Shown here one piece after another: positions 1 through 9,067 of a stretch of DNA of 12,929 bases. The translations under genes and the position numbers were made by a program. Origin of the DNA: Verrucomicrobiota bacterium (GTDB lineage: Bacteria; Verrucomicrobiota; Verrucomicrobiia; Methylacidiphilales; Verrucolacustridaceae); NCBI GenBank assembly GCA_010031845.1, contig RGYX01000007.1, forward strand, positions 1 through 12,929. Reading direction: 5' to 3'. The notes beneath the pieces were generated by a model. That model ran no database searches and was not told where the DNA came from. It saw only the letters and a program-made list of their open reading frames with translations. Position 1 is the stretch's first letter. Every line of letters starts with the position of its first letter.

Positions 1-566
1 AACACCCCCTCGATGGAGGCATTCCGGGCGGTTTGCATGTCAATTTCACTGTCCCCGACAAAGAGGTGTCGTCCGGCAGGTGCCCGTAATCGTCGAAGGG
101 CCAAGTGAAGGGGAAGGGGATCGGGTTTGCGGACTGTTTCCTCTCCGCTGACCACCACCTTGATCCAGTTACCCCAACCTAATTCCTCCACCAAGGCCCG
201 CGCGGTGTGGCCATCCTTGTTGGTGCAAACACCCATTTGCCAACCCAAACAGGCCAAACGGCGAAGCCCTTCCTGAACACCCGGAAAGGGCAGGGTTCCG
301 CCTCTGGGGTTGGATCGATACTCCCGGAGATATTCAAGGGTGAGGTGGTGTGACAAATCGTGGTCGGCGGGATCGCCGGTGGCGATCCATGCCCTCTCGA
401 TCAAGGTGCGTGGACCATTGCCGATCAGGTCTCTTGTCTCAACCAAGGAGACCGGAGAACGTCCATGATTCTGGAGGACACGACCAAGAGCCCGGGCAAT
501 ATCGGTCAAAGAGTCGGCCAAAGTTCCGTCGAGATCGAATACGGCCCAACCGCTCAACCTTTTCAC
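1..566 (-). CDS. gph: Phosphoglycolate phosphatase-like HAD hydrolase (3' end beyond window)
   Basis: Haloacid-dehalogenase superfamily phosphatase, most like phosphoglycolate phosphatase (2-phosphoglycolate to glycolate, cytoplasmic). The 188 visible residues contain all four HAD motifs: DLDGT at 11-15 (nucleophile D11, acid/base D13), T115 in CTNK, K147 in KPDP, and VGDSEID at 170-176 with metal-binding D172 and D176. A helical cap (about 20-90) lies between motifs I and II, as in the Gph/PGMB-type subfamily. The family is usually 215-230 residues, so only some 30-40 C-terminal residues are missing. The start chosen is GTG at 564-566, just before the conserved hydrophobic strand leading to DLDGT; a TTG three codons on is also possible. 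It begins 25 nt after the gpmI stop on the same strand and is probably co-transcribed with it. Substrate specificity within the HAD family cannot be fixed from sequence alone. Confidence 0.85.
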   Translation of the reverse strand, partial: MKRLSGWAVFDLDGTLADSLTDIARALGRVLQNHGRSPVSLVETRDLIGNGPRTLIERAWIATGDPADHDLSHHLTLEYLREYRSNPRGGTLPFPGVQEGLRRLACLGWQMGVCTNKDGHTARALVEELGWGNWIKVVVSGEETVRKPDPLPLHLALRRLRAPAGRHLFVGDSEIDMQTARNASIEGV

Positions 567-591
567 TTGGGAATCCACCGGAGGACAACGG

Positions 592-2139
592 TCAACGCCG
601 GCGAAGCAACGAAGAGCCGGTCATGGCAACCGGTTTTGGCAGGCCCAGCATGTCCAGCAGGGTGGGTGCTACGTCGGCAAGAATTCCGTCGGTCATCTGG
701 CGCTCTTGGGAATCAGGTGCGACATAGAGGCAATGCACGAGATTGGTGGTGTGGGCAGTATGGGGAGAGCCATTCGGCTCCTTCATCTGTTCACAGTTAC
801 CATGGTCGGCCGTCACCAAGGCTTTGCCCTGCACCTTGGCCAAAGCCTCCAAGACCCGCCCCACGCAGGCATCGATCGTTTCCACCGCCTTGATGCCGGC
901 TTCCATGACTCCGGTGTGGCCCACCATATCCGGATTGGCGAAGTTGAGGATGATGAGGTCGTCGAGTCGTTTTTGGATCCGGTCGATCACTAGGTCGGTC
1001 AGGGGAATGGCACTCATTTCGGGCTGGAGATCGTAAGTGGCGACCTTGGGAGACGGAACCATCACGCGTTCTTCTTGGGGATTTGGGGCTTCTTTGCCAC
1101 CGTTAAAGAAGTAGGTGACGTGCGGATATTTTTCGGTTTCCGCCATGCGCACCTGGGAAAGACCGTGGGCGGCGACGACCTCGCCAAGAAGATCCTTCAT
1201 CTCCAACGGGGAAAATAAATGTTGGATTCCCAAACGGGTGAAATCCCCCTCGTAGGGAGTCAGGGTAAAGACCTTGACCTTGGGAACCCGGATTGAGGAA
1301 AAAGAATCAAACGCTGGATCCGCCAAAGCACGCACAATCTGGCGCATGCGATCGGCGCGGAAATTAAAGAAAAAGAGGGTGTCTCCCTCCTGAATCAACG
1401 GCCCGCTGGTTCCTTGGATCCGGACGGGCATAATGAATTCATCCGTAACTCCCCGGGTATAGGATTGGGCCAGGGCCTCGGCCCCGCTTGGAGATGGGGC
1501 GCCAATGCCCTCGACCATAAGGTCGCGGGCCAGCTTAACCCTCTCCCATCTTTTATCCCGATCCATCGCATAGTAACGACCGACCACTGTCACGAGCCGA
1601 CATCCTGGGAGGGTGGCTGCTTTCTGTTCAATGGTTCGGACAAACTCTCTTCCGGACGTCGGGGAGCAGTCCCGCCCATCGGTGATGGCATGGATGAAGA
1701 TTTCCCGAACACCGGATTGGGAGGCGATCTCCATCAGGGAAGAGAGATGATCGATGTGGGAGTGCACACCACCATCTGAAACCAGCCCCATCAAGTGAAG
1801 GCGGTGGGGGCCAATGGAATGAAAGGCTTTTTGCAGGACAGGATCCTTAGCCAATCTCCCTTCCGAGATGGCGAGGTTGATTCGGGTCAATTCCTGATAG
1901 ACGACGCGTCCGGCACCAAGATTCAAATGGCCGACCTCGGAATTCCCCATTTGTCCCTCCGGCAACCCCACCACCAACCCGCTGGCTTGCAGGCGGGAGC
2001 CCGGATATTCCCGGTAGAGGCGGTCATGAACCGGGGTGCGTGCGAGGAGGGTGGCGTCTCCTTGAAGTTCTGCTCCGGCTTTTCCGGCTGGATTGATTCC
2101 CCAACCGTCACGGATCACCAGGAGCACAGGCTTCTTCAT
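592..2139 (-). CDS. gpmI: 2,3-bisphosphoglycerate-independent phosphoglycerate mutase
   Basis: Interconverts 3- and 2-phosphoglycerate in glycolysis and gluconeogenesis through a phosphoserine intermediate, using two Mn ions. It is 515 residues, the usual family length, so complete. Visible motifs are DGWG at 11-14 (first metal ligand), GNSEVGH at 65-71 with nucleophile S67, SDGGVHSH at 121-128, TDGRD at 153-157, GRYYAMDRDKRW at 187-198, NFRADRMRQ at 259-267, NPDMVGHTG at 402-410, ADHGN at 444-448 and HTAHTT at 460-465. This is the alkaline-phosphatase-like phosphatase half with the inserted transferase half. Start is ATG at 2137-2139, with a purine-rich AAGGT about 11 nt upstream on the minus strand. 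It is divergent from corA and followed by the gph-like gene. All catalytic residues expected of the family appear to be present. Confidence 0.97.
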   Translation of the reverse strand: MKKPVLLVIRDGWGINPAGKAGAELQGDATLLARTPVHDRLYREYPGSRLQASGLVVGLPEGQMGNSEVGHLNLGAGRVVYQELTRINLAISEGRLAKDPVLQKAFHSIGPHRLHLMGLVSDGGVHSHIDHLSSLMEIASQSGVREIFIHAITDGRDCSPTSGREFVRTIEQKAATLPGCRLVTVVGRYYAMDRDKRWERVKLARDLMVEGIGAPSPSGAEALAQSYTRGVTDEFIMPVRIQGTSGPLIQEGDTLFFFNFRADRMRQIVRALADPAFDSFSSIRVPKVKVFTLTPYEGDFTRLGIQHLFSPLEMKDLLGEVVAAHGLSQVRMAETEKYPHVTYFFNGGKEAPNPQEERVMVPSPKVATYDLQPEMSAIPLTDLVIDRIQKRLDDLIILNFANPDMVGHTGVMEAGIKAVETIDACVGRVLEALAKVQGKALVTADHGNCEQMKEPNGSPHTAHTTNLVHCLYVAPDSQERQMTDGILADVAPTLLDMLGLPKPVAMTGSSLLRRR

Positions 2140-2232
2140 CCTGTAAATCTACCTTAAATCCACTCCAAATCGAGGAGCGAAAATCTGCTGAAAACTTTGG
2201 ACGAAGATGAGGAGAAAGGGGATAATCATGGG
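2140..2232. other. Divergent intergenic region gpmI / corA
   Basis: A 93-nt spacer between two divergent genes, so promoters for both directions are expected within it or overlapping the 5' ends. I could not find convincing -35/-10 pairs or a sigma54 GG-N10-GC element. On the plus strand it contains AGGAG (2210-2214) followed by an AAAGGGG stretch ending at 2221, which supports the GTG start of corA at 2233. On the minus strand it carries the AAGGT ribosome-binding sequence of gpmI. Confidence 0.4.
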
Positions 2233-3204
2233 GTGATCGAATCCTTTGTCTTTAATGAGGGTCGTCAGGTGGGGCACAACCTGGAACGGGAAGCTCTGCG
2301 TTTGGCACGGGCTGACAAGGGTTTAATCCTCTGGATTGACCTGACAGCTCCGACCCCCGAGGAAACCAAAGAAGTATTGGAATTGCTCTTCGAGTTTCAC
2401 CCTTTGGCCATTGAAGACTGCGTGACCTTGAGTGAGCTGCCAAAGATTGAAGATTACGAGGATTATCTGTTTATGATCATGCATAGCGTGGCAATCACGC
2501 CGGAAAAAACCCTCAAGATTTCCGAACTTAATCTTTTCTTGGGCAGGGAGTTCCTGGTGACCTTTCATCGCGAACCTATTCCCGGAGTCTCGCTGATCAA
2601 GGAGCGGTTGATGAAGGGAACCGGACAACCGGTTCGTGCAGCTGATCGTTTGGCCCATCAAATCCTGGATCAGTTGGCGGACTCTTATCTTCCGGTGGTG
2701 GAGGGATTGACCGAGGATATGGAAGATGTGGAAGAAAAAGCGCTGTCGGGAGTGGGGAAAGAGGATCTCTCCAAGAGAATTCTGCGGGCGAGGCGGAGGC
2801 TATCCAGTCTGCGCCAGGCCCTGCGACCCCAAAGGGAGGTGATGGCAAGATTAACCCGTGGCGAGTCCAAGCTGATTCGCGCAATGACCTTGCCCTATTT
2901 TCGTGATGTGCAAGACGCCATGACCCAGATCGATGAGCGGTTGCAGGGGTGTAACGACCGCATGATGGTGGCGTTCGACGTATACACCAACCGGTCCGCC
3001 CATGAGGCGAACGAGGGAATCAAGGTTCTGACGGCTTTGACCGCCATCACGATCCCGCCCGTGGTGGTGGGATCATGGTACGGGATGAATTTTCGGCATA
3101 TGCCGGAACTGGAACACCCGCATGCCTACCTCGGTTTGATGGCCCTCACTCTTTCCTTGATGATCGGCATGGGTCTCTGGATGAAATTCAAGCGATGGTT
3201 TTAA
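2233..3204 (+). CDS. corA: CorA-family magnesium/divalent cation transporter
   Basis: Inner-membrane channel of the CorA/MIT family, which moves Mg2+ (and often Co2+ or Ni2+) into the cytoplasm as a homopentamer. With the GTG start used here it has 323 residues, close to the 316-350 of known CorA proteins. A long cytoplasmic N-terminal domain (1-260) with helical stretches and the conserved PYFRDV at 221-226 is followed by two C-terminal membrane segments, about 263-283 and 299-317. The signature GMN lies at 284-286 between them, and the protein ends in a basic KFKRWF tail, as in Thermotoga CorA. GTG at 2233 is preferred because an AGGAG/AAAGGGG stretch lies upstream and the product then begins at the usual family position; an in-frame TTG at 2197 would add 12 acidic residues and has poorer support. 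The histidine kinase gene starts 19 nt after its stop, so the two are probably co-transcribed. Confidence 0.93.
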   Translation: MIESFVFNEGRQVGHNLEREALRLARADKGLILWIDLTAPTPEETKEVLELLFEFHPLAIEDCVTLSELPKIEDYEDYLFMIMHSVAITPEKTLKISELNLFLGREFLVTFHREPIPGVSLIKERLMKGTGQPVRAADRLAHQILDQLADSYLPVVEGLTEDMEDVEEKALSGVGKEDLSKRILRARRRLSSLRQALRPQREVMARLTRGESKLIRAMTLPYFRDVQDAMTQIDERLQGCNDRMMVAFDVYTNRSAHEANEGIKVLTALTAITIPPVVVGSWYGMNFRHMPELEHPHAYLGLMALTLSLMIGMGLWMKFKRWF

Positions 3205-3223
3205 GTTCGAATCAAAAGGGGCC

Positions 3224-4391
3224 ATGAAGACCTCGTTTGTTGAAAAACTTTTGGAACGTGCCGGGCGGGTGGATCCCGGGGAGATGCAGGCCCATTTGGC
3301 CCGTTTGGCGGAAGATCGTGGTTTTTTGGAGCGAATTTTCAACACCCTGCAAGAGGGGGTGGCGGTGGTGGATCCGGATGGCCGTTTGACCTATTGGAAT
3401 CGCTCTGCCAGCCGTCTTTTAAGTTTGCCGGAAGATGTCGGGGGAGGCGGATGGAATCTGGCCCGAAGTCTCAGAGGCGTTGACTGGAAGCATCTTCTTC
3501 AGGCAAACCGGGTTTCTTCCGGAACGATTGGGGTCAGTTATCCTGAGAAAAGGGTGTTGAACTACTACCTTGTGCCCTTGGATGAAAACAGAGAAGAAAC
3601 CCTGCATGTTGCAATTTTTCATGATGTCACTCAGGAAAGAGAAAAAACAGAAGAGGCCCTTGAGGTTGGTCGGGTCGAAGCGCTGACCCTGTTGGCAGCC
3701 GGAGTCGCGCACGAAATCGGAAATCCACTTAACAGTTTGCATCTCCAGATGCAGGTGATGGATCGTGATCTGCGGGGGATCGAGACAGATGCCGCCCATA
3801 AAATCCGCCATTCCGTCGGGATATGCCAGCAGGAGATTCGTCGCCTAGATGGGTTGATCACACAATTTCTAAGGGCCATCCGACCTCAACCTCTGCGTCA
3901 ATTTCCTGAGGCTCCGGGGGAGGTCTTAGAGGAGGCGGTAGCCCCCCTAGAGGGGGAGCTCAAGGATCGGAAGATCCTGCTGGAAACCGAGCTGGCCAAG
4001 GATTTGGGGAGGGTGCCCATGGATCGCGCCCAGATGAAACAGGCGATTTACAACCTATTGCGAAATGCGATCCAGTTTGTCGGAGAGAGTGGATTCATCC
4101 GGGTTATCGTTCGGCGGGAAGAGCCGTATCTGGTGTGGGAATTTCGGGATAATGGACCGGGAATTGACCCAAAACATCTGGCCCATCTGGGGCAACCTTT
4201 TTTCACCACCCGAAAAGAGGGAACCGGTTTGGGCTTGATGATCGTGCAAAGAATCATGCGGGAACATGGCGGGGATCTGCAGTTGGAAAGCATGCCGGGG
4301 AAGGGGGCTTTGGTCCGGATGCGGATTCCCCTCATGGACAAGCGAGTCCATCTCCTGGAAGAAAGATCATCCATCCCACAGGCGGTATCGG

Positions 4392-4399
<8 letters not shown>
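3224..4399 (+). CDS. Cytoplasmic PAS sensor histidine kinase, NtrB-like
   Basis: Sensor kinase expected to phosphorylate the NtrC-type regulator encoded next to it. It has 391 residues and no membrane segment or signal peptide, so it should sense a cytoplasmic cue. A PAS-like domain occupies about 33-138 (EGVAVVDPDGRLTYWN at 44-59 is typical). Then come the dimerisation/phosphoacceptor domain with AHEIGNPLN (H163) and the ATPase domain with N-box NLLRNAIQ (277-284), G1 DNGPGID (309-315), an F-box around PFFTTR and G2 GTGLGL (333-338). The HEIGNPL form of the H-box is common in NtrB/AtoS-type partners of sigma54 activators. ATG 3224 follows an AAAAGGGG stretch very closely. The last 8 nt overlap the regulator start, suggesting translational coupling. 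The signal is unknown; nothing ties it specifically to nitrogen. Confidence 0.92.
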
Positions 4400-5758
<1,359 letters not shown>

Positions 5759-5762
<4 letters not shown>

Positions 5763-7507
5763 AGAGCCTGCAAGACTGGGTGTACGAGGTGGAGGCCGGC
5801 TCGGTCAGGGTTTGGATGGTGCGCTTGGCCTTGTTGACGATGGTTGTCGGGTTGGCGGGTTGGATCGGTCTGCGGGAGTTTAATGGTCTACGTACCATGG
5901 ATGCGATGGATTTGGCCCAACAGGGGAGACAATTGGCCCTCGGGAAAGGTTTCACGACTCGGCTGATCCGGCCTCTGGCTCTATGGCAACTACGGTCAAA
6001 ACATGGAAATCAGACGCCGGCTTTGGCTGATTTTCCTGAAACCCTTACTCCGCCCCTTGCTCCGCTGGTTTGGGCCGGGGTCTATCGGCTGGGAATGATC
6101 GCCAAGTTGATCGACTTTGAAGTTCCCCAGGAAAAAGTGAAAAACTTTCGCGTGTATTCCCCGGACTATGTTTCCCTGGGAATGAACCTGGCCTTGATCG
6201 TGTTGACGGCGTTTATGGTTTTCCTTTGGGCGGCCAGACAATTCGATCTTGGGGCAGGGGTGTTGGCGACCGTCTTTTTTTTGGGGAGTTCGGCCCTCTG
6301 GGATTTTGCCATTCAGGGTGGAAGCGAGTGTCTGGTGGTTTTTCTTTATGCATTTGCAGGATGGATGTTTTGCCGGGGCTTGGTGGCTTCTGATCAGGAT
6401 GAATCGGAAGAGGTCATTCCTTGGGGGGGCGTGGCGACATTCTTCAGCGGTTTCCTTTTAGGGTTGGCCCCTTTGGTTCAATTCATCCAAATTTGGCCGG
6501 TATTGGCTTTTGGGACCCTCTCCTTGTTCGTTTTGCGAACCCACAGATGGCTTCTGCTTTTCGGGCTCTTCCTTCCTTTGGTCTTTTTTCTCGCTTGGCT
6601 GGGAAAAATGTGGGCGACAACGGGAAATCCGTTTGGACTGAATTGGGCCTACTTTCTTGCCGATTCCGCCTATTATCCGGGAAGTCTGGTTTGGCGCACC
6701 TTCAGCTTTGACTTGGAAAAAACAGATGTATGGCGGCGAGTTCTTGGTTCCGTCGTCAAGGGGCTGTCCATGATCCTGCAAAAAGGACCGGAACTTTGCG
6801 GCAGCAGTTTGGTGGGGGCTCTGGCGCTGGTCGGCCTTTTGCATAATTTTCGGAAAAGATCGGCTGCCGTGGGCAGGACGGTGTGGGGGTTGGTGGCCCT
6901 CTCGCTTTGTTTGGTGCTCGCTTTCGTAATCCGGGGAGGGGACGGTGCCGGGACGAAAATCCTCATCGCCCTACTTCCGATGGTTTGCGTGTATGGGGCC
7001 GCCTTTCTTTGGATCATGATTGACCGATGGAAGTTCCAGGTGGAACTGCTGGGCAAGCTTCTTGCCTGTGTCGTCGCCTTATTCGTCTGTTGGCCGACGC
7101 TTGTTCGTCTGGCGCTTCCGGAGCCTCCGCCATTTTCCTACCCTCCCACGTATCCCCCTATTTTTATTTTTATGCGCTCTTGGTTTGAGACCAATGAGGT
7201 TCAGGCCTCCGACCTGCCATGGGCGGAAGCTTGGTATGCTAACGCACCCAGCCTTTGGCTTCCGGCAACCCGTGAGGATTTCTTGAAGATCCACGATCGG
7301 ATCAATCCTGTCTTCAGTATTCTGTTCACCCCGGTGAGTTCTGATGTGAAAATGTATAGCGAGATGCTGAATGATAACTCAGAGTGGAAAGCGTGGGCTG
7401 ATTTGATTCGGCGGCAAAAACCACCCGATCTTCCTCAGGCCTTTGCCACCTCTTTACCGCCCAATAACGATTATTTACTTCTTTCCATACAAAAAAGGTG
7501 GAACTAG
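5759..7507 (+). CDS. Polytopic membrane protein, GT-C (PMT/ArnT-like) glycosyltransferase candidate
   Basis: A 582-residue inner-membrane protein with about ten predicted hydrophobic segments (roughly 20-38, 139-158, 166-182, 190-208, 224-245, 246-259, 263-282 and several more up to about residue 455). A soluble C-terminal part of some 120 residues is probably periplasmic. After the first segment comes an acidic stretch with D48 and D51 and then AQQGRQLALGKGFTTRLIRP, which resembles the first periplasmic loop of lipid-linked-sugar glycosyltransferases (family 39/RgtA-like), where an acidic residue is catalytic. If so, it would transfer a sugar from a polyprenyl phosphate donor to an acceptor at the periplasmic face. 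This is a fold-level inference; no acceptor or sugar can be named. It overlaps the NtrC-type gene by 4 nt (ATGA), with a GGAGA ribosome-binding sequence about 13 nt upstream. It closes the corA/two-component block. Confidence 0.65.
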
Positions 7508-7634
7508 CTGATAGTTAGAGAAATAGTAACAGGTAAATTTTTTAGTTCATGAGTTATTTGCAAGTTCCAAACATGAATTACTATATGTGGTGTCTTTTGG
7601 TTGAATATCAAAAAAAAGGCACAAGATTTGGTAG
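7508..7634 (+). promoter_or_regulatory. AT-rich intergenic region, likely promoter of the export operon
   Basis: The only plus-strand gap of more than 40 nt downstream of corA, and clearly richer in A+T than the flanking genes, as expected of a promoter region. A weak sigma70-like pair can be drawn (TTGCAA at 7558-7563 and TACTAT at 7579-7584, spacer 15), but the spacing is short and only four of six bases match in each box. An inverted repeat (7546-7577) overlaps it and could be an operator. A run of eight A at 7610-7617 precedes the barrel gene. No well-formed terminator for the upstream gene was found. Promoter activity is inferred from position and composition. Confidence 0.4.
7546..7577. 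repeat. Spaced inverted repeat TTCATG / CATGAA
   Basis: TTCATG at 7546-7551 and its exact reverse complement CATGAA at 7572-7577 are separated by 20 nt, with centres 26 nt apart. Partial symmetry continues one or two bases outward. The sequence between the arms is not self-complementary enough for a clear hairpin. A pair of half sites for a dimeric regulator is one possible reading. Six-base arms can arise by chance in AT-rich DNA. Confidence 0.3.
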
Positions 7635-9032
7635 ATGGCAGGGCTACAATCAAGGGTGTCATGGGGTTTCCGCTGGGAAGTTGTTCTGTTGTTTTTTGGG
7701 GTAGGTTTTGCCCAAACCGCAATTTCCCAAGTGGAGGGTTCAGCTGGGCAAACCGGCAATAAGCCGTTTTCGGCAACGGTGGCTCTAAGGGAAGGATACG
7801 ATAGCAATCCACTGACCATGCCATATACCCCCAACACGTCGAACGGGAACGCGGGACAGGAGCCCATGTCCTCGACGTACACCTCCATTCAACCGTCGTT
7901 AGGTTACAATTATATCGGGCTCCAGGCAGACTTGGCGCTCCGCTATGATTTTACCGGCACTTACTTTCCCAGCATCAATCAATCCTACGACATTCAGTAC
8001 AGTCACAATTTTATCGGACGTTATACCTATGCTTTTGATCCGCGGGTTCAATTAACGGTCTCTGACAACTTCCTATACAGCGAGCAACCCTTGGCTCAAT
8101 TGGTTCAAGTGGGTCTTGCTCCGGTCACACAAACGCAGGGATTCATCAACAACCTTGGGACCATTCAGGGAGACTACCGAGTCACAGACCGTCTTGCTAT
8201 GCTCACGAGGTGGAACAATTCCATCTTAAACTCTGACGGGCCTTCGAGTTATCAGTCGAACGGAAACGGAACCACATCGATTCAATCGGGTAGTGCCGGC
8301 AGTTCGAATTATATGAACAACGGGATCTTTCAACAATTTCGCCTGGATTTTACCCCGGAAACGGTGGGCACCTTTTCCGTGGATTATCAGATCTACGACT
8401 ATTCAAACGACCAGGGATTTCGAGACAACCAGCAGGTCGCTTTTTCTTTGGGGGCAGACCAGACCTTTACCCCGACCATTTTTTTTAGCGGCCGGGCAGG
8501 AATCCAATTGAACGACAACTACGGTTTGGCGGATAATTCCAACGTTATCTCGGCGGGGGGGGTAGGTAGCGGGGAGCTTGAAATTCAGGCTTACCCGTTT
8601 GCCTCCCTTTCCGGCACCTGGAACTACGACCAGCGCAGTTTTGCCTCAGCGGGATTTTCCATGCAAGTCCAGCAGTCAAACTTTGCCACGATCTCGGATT
8701 CTCAAGGTTACACCCTGAACCTGAACTGGGACCATTACTTCACCGATAAATTTTCGGTCATTCAAAGTTTTTACGTCAATCTGGCCACTTTTTCTCCCAA
8801 CCTGACGCAGGAGCAGACCCAGAACCTTTTCCCTGGGGCCGTCTATCAAGGGAGTGGGCAACAAACCACCGTGACCTATAATTGCAAATTTGCTTATGCA
8901 TTCATGCCGTACCTCTCGGCTGAACTCGGTTGGACTTACACAAGCTACGGTTCCTATTTTGATGAAAACAACGGAAATTCAGGAAGTTATACGAGAAACC
9001 AGGTCTACATCGGCCTAAGGGGAACCTACTGA
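7635..9032 (+). CDS. Outer-membrane beta-barrel protein of a polysaccharide export cluster
   Basis: A 465-residue secreted protein. The N-terminus has a hydrophobic signal peptide (about 14-27, VVLLFFGVGFA) with a likely cleavage site between residues 26 and 33. The mature part is rich in N, Q, S, Y and T, with many alternating-pattern segments typical of amphipathic beta strands, and ends in an aromatic residue (GLRGTY). The early motif REGYDSNP is common in large outer-membrane barrels encoded with exopolysaccharide genes (BBP2/EpsL-like). ATG 7635 must be the start because an in-frame TAG lies directly before it at 7632-7634; no strong ribosome-binding sequence is visible. The tyrosine kinase gene follows 35 nt later. 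Likely role: outer-membrane pore or anchor for polymer export. That function is inferred from fold and neighbours. Confidence 0.75.
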   Translation: MAGLQSRVSWGFRWEVVLLFFGVGFAQTAISQVEGSAGQTGNKPFSATVALREGYDSNPLTMPYTPNTSNGNAGQEPMSSTYTSIQPSLGYNYIGLQADLALRYDFTGTYFPSINQSYDIQYSHNFIGRYTYAFDPRVQLTVSDNFLYSEQPLAQLVQVGLAPVTQTQGFINNLGTIQGDYRVTDRLAMLTRWNNSILNSDGPSSYQSNGNGTTSIQSGSAGSSNYMNNGIFQQFRLDFTPETVGTFSVDYQIYDYSNDQGFRDNQQVAFSLGADQTFTPTIFFSGRAGIQLNDNYGLADNSNVISAGGVGSGELEIQAYPFASLSGTWNYDQRSFASAGFSMQVQQSNFATISDSQGYTLNLNWDHYFTDKFSVIQSFYVNLATFSPNLTQEQTQNLFPGAVYQGSGQQTTVTYNCKFAYAFMPYLSAELGWTYTSYGSYFDENNGNSGSYTRNQVYIGLRGTY

Positions 9033-9036
9033 TTGC

Positions 9037-9065
9037 GGAAAGCACTGGCCCAAGCTAAACTTTCC
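9037..9065 (+). repeat. Inverted repeat GGAAAG / CTTTCC before the kinase start
   Basis: GGAAAG (9037-9042) and CTTTCC (9060-9065) are perfect 6-nt complements around a 17-nt loop, filling most of the 35-nt gap between the barrel stop and the GTG start of the kinase. In RNA this could form a modest hairpin ending two bases before the start codon, where no Shine-Dalgarno sequence is visible. A short stem with a long loop is not strong evidence by itself. Confidence 0.25.
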
Positions 9066-9067
9066 TT

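Noticed and set aside
360..893. 177-codon plus-strand ORF over the gph/gpmI junction
   Set aside because: Antisense shadow of two well-supported genes; its translation is rich in R, P and S with no domain.
2197..2232. TTG-initiated 12-residue N-terminal extension of CorA
   Set aside because: The extension is acidic and unlike CorA N-termini, and the better ribosome-binding stretch lies before GTG 2233.
7504..7518. CTAGCT-GAT-AGTTAG hairpin at the stop of the GT-C-like gene, as a terminator
   Set aside because: Only six pairs with one wobble, AT-rich, and the T-run lies about 20 nt further on; not a convincing intrinsic terminator.
7617..7632. AGGCACAAGATTTGGT resembles a sigma54 -24/-12 element (TGGCAC-N5-TTGC)
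   Set aside because: The invariant GC of the -12 box is GG, and transcription would begin near 7642, inside the barrel gene, leaving no good start codon.
7549..7704. Small 51-codon ORF starting in the AT-rich spacer
   Set aside because: It overlaps the barrel signal-peptide coding region in another frame, has no recognisable protein pattern and only a weak ribosome-binding sequence.
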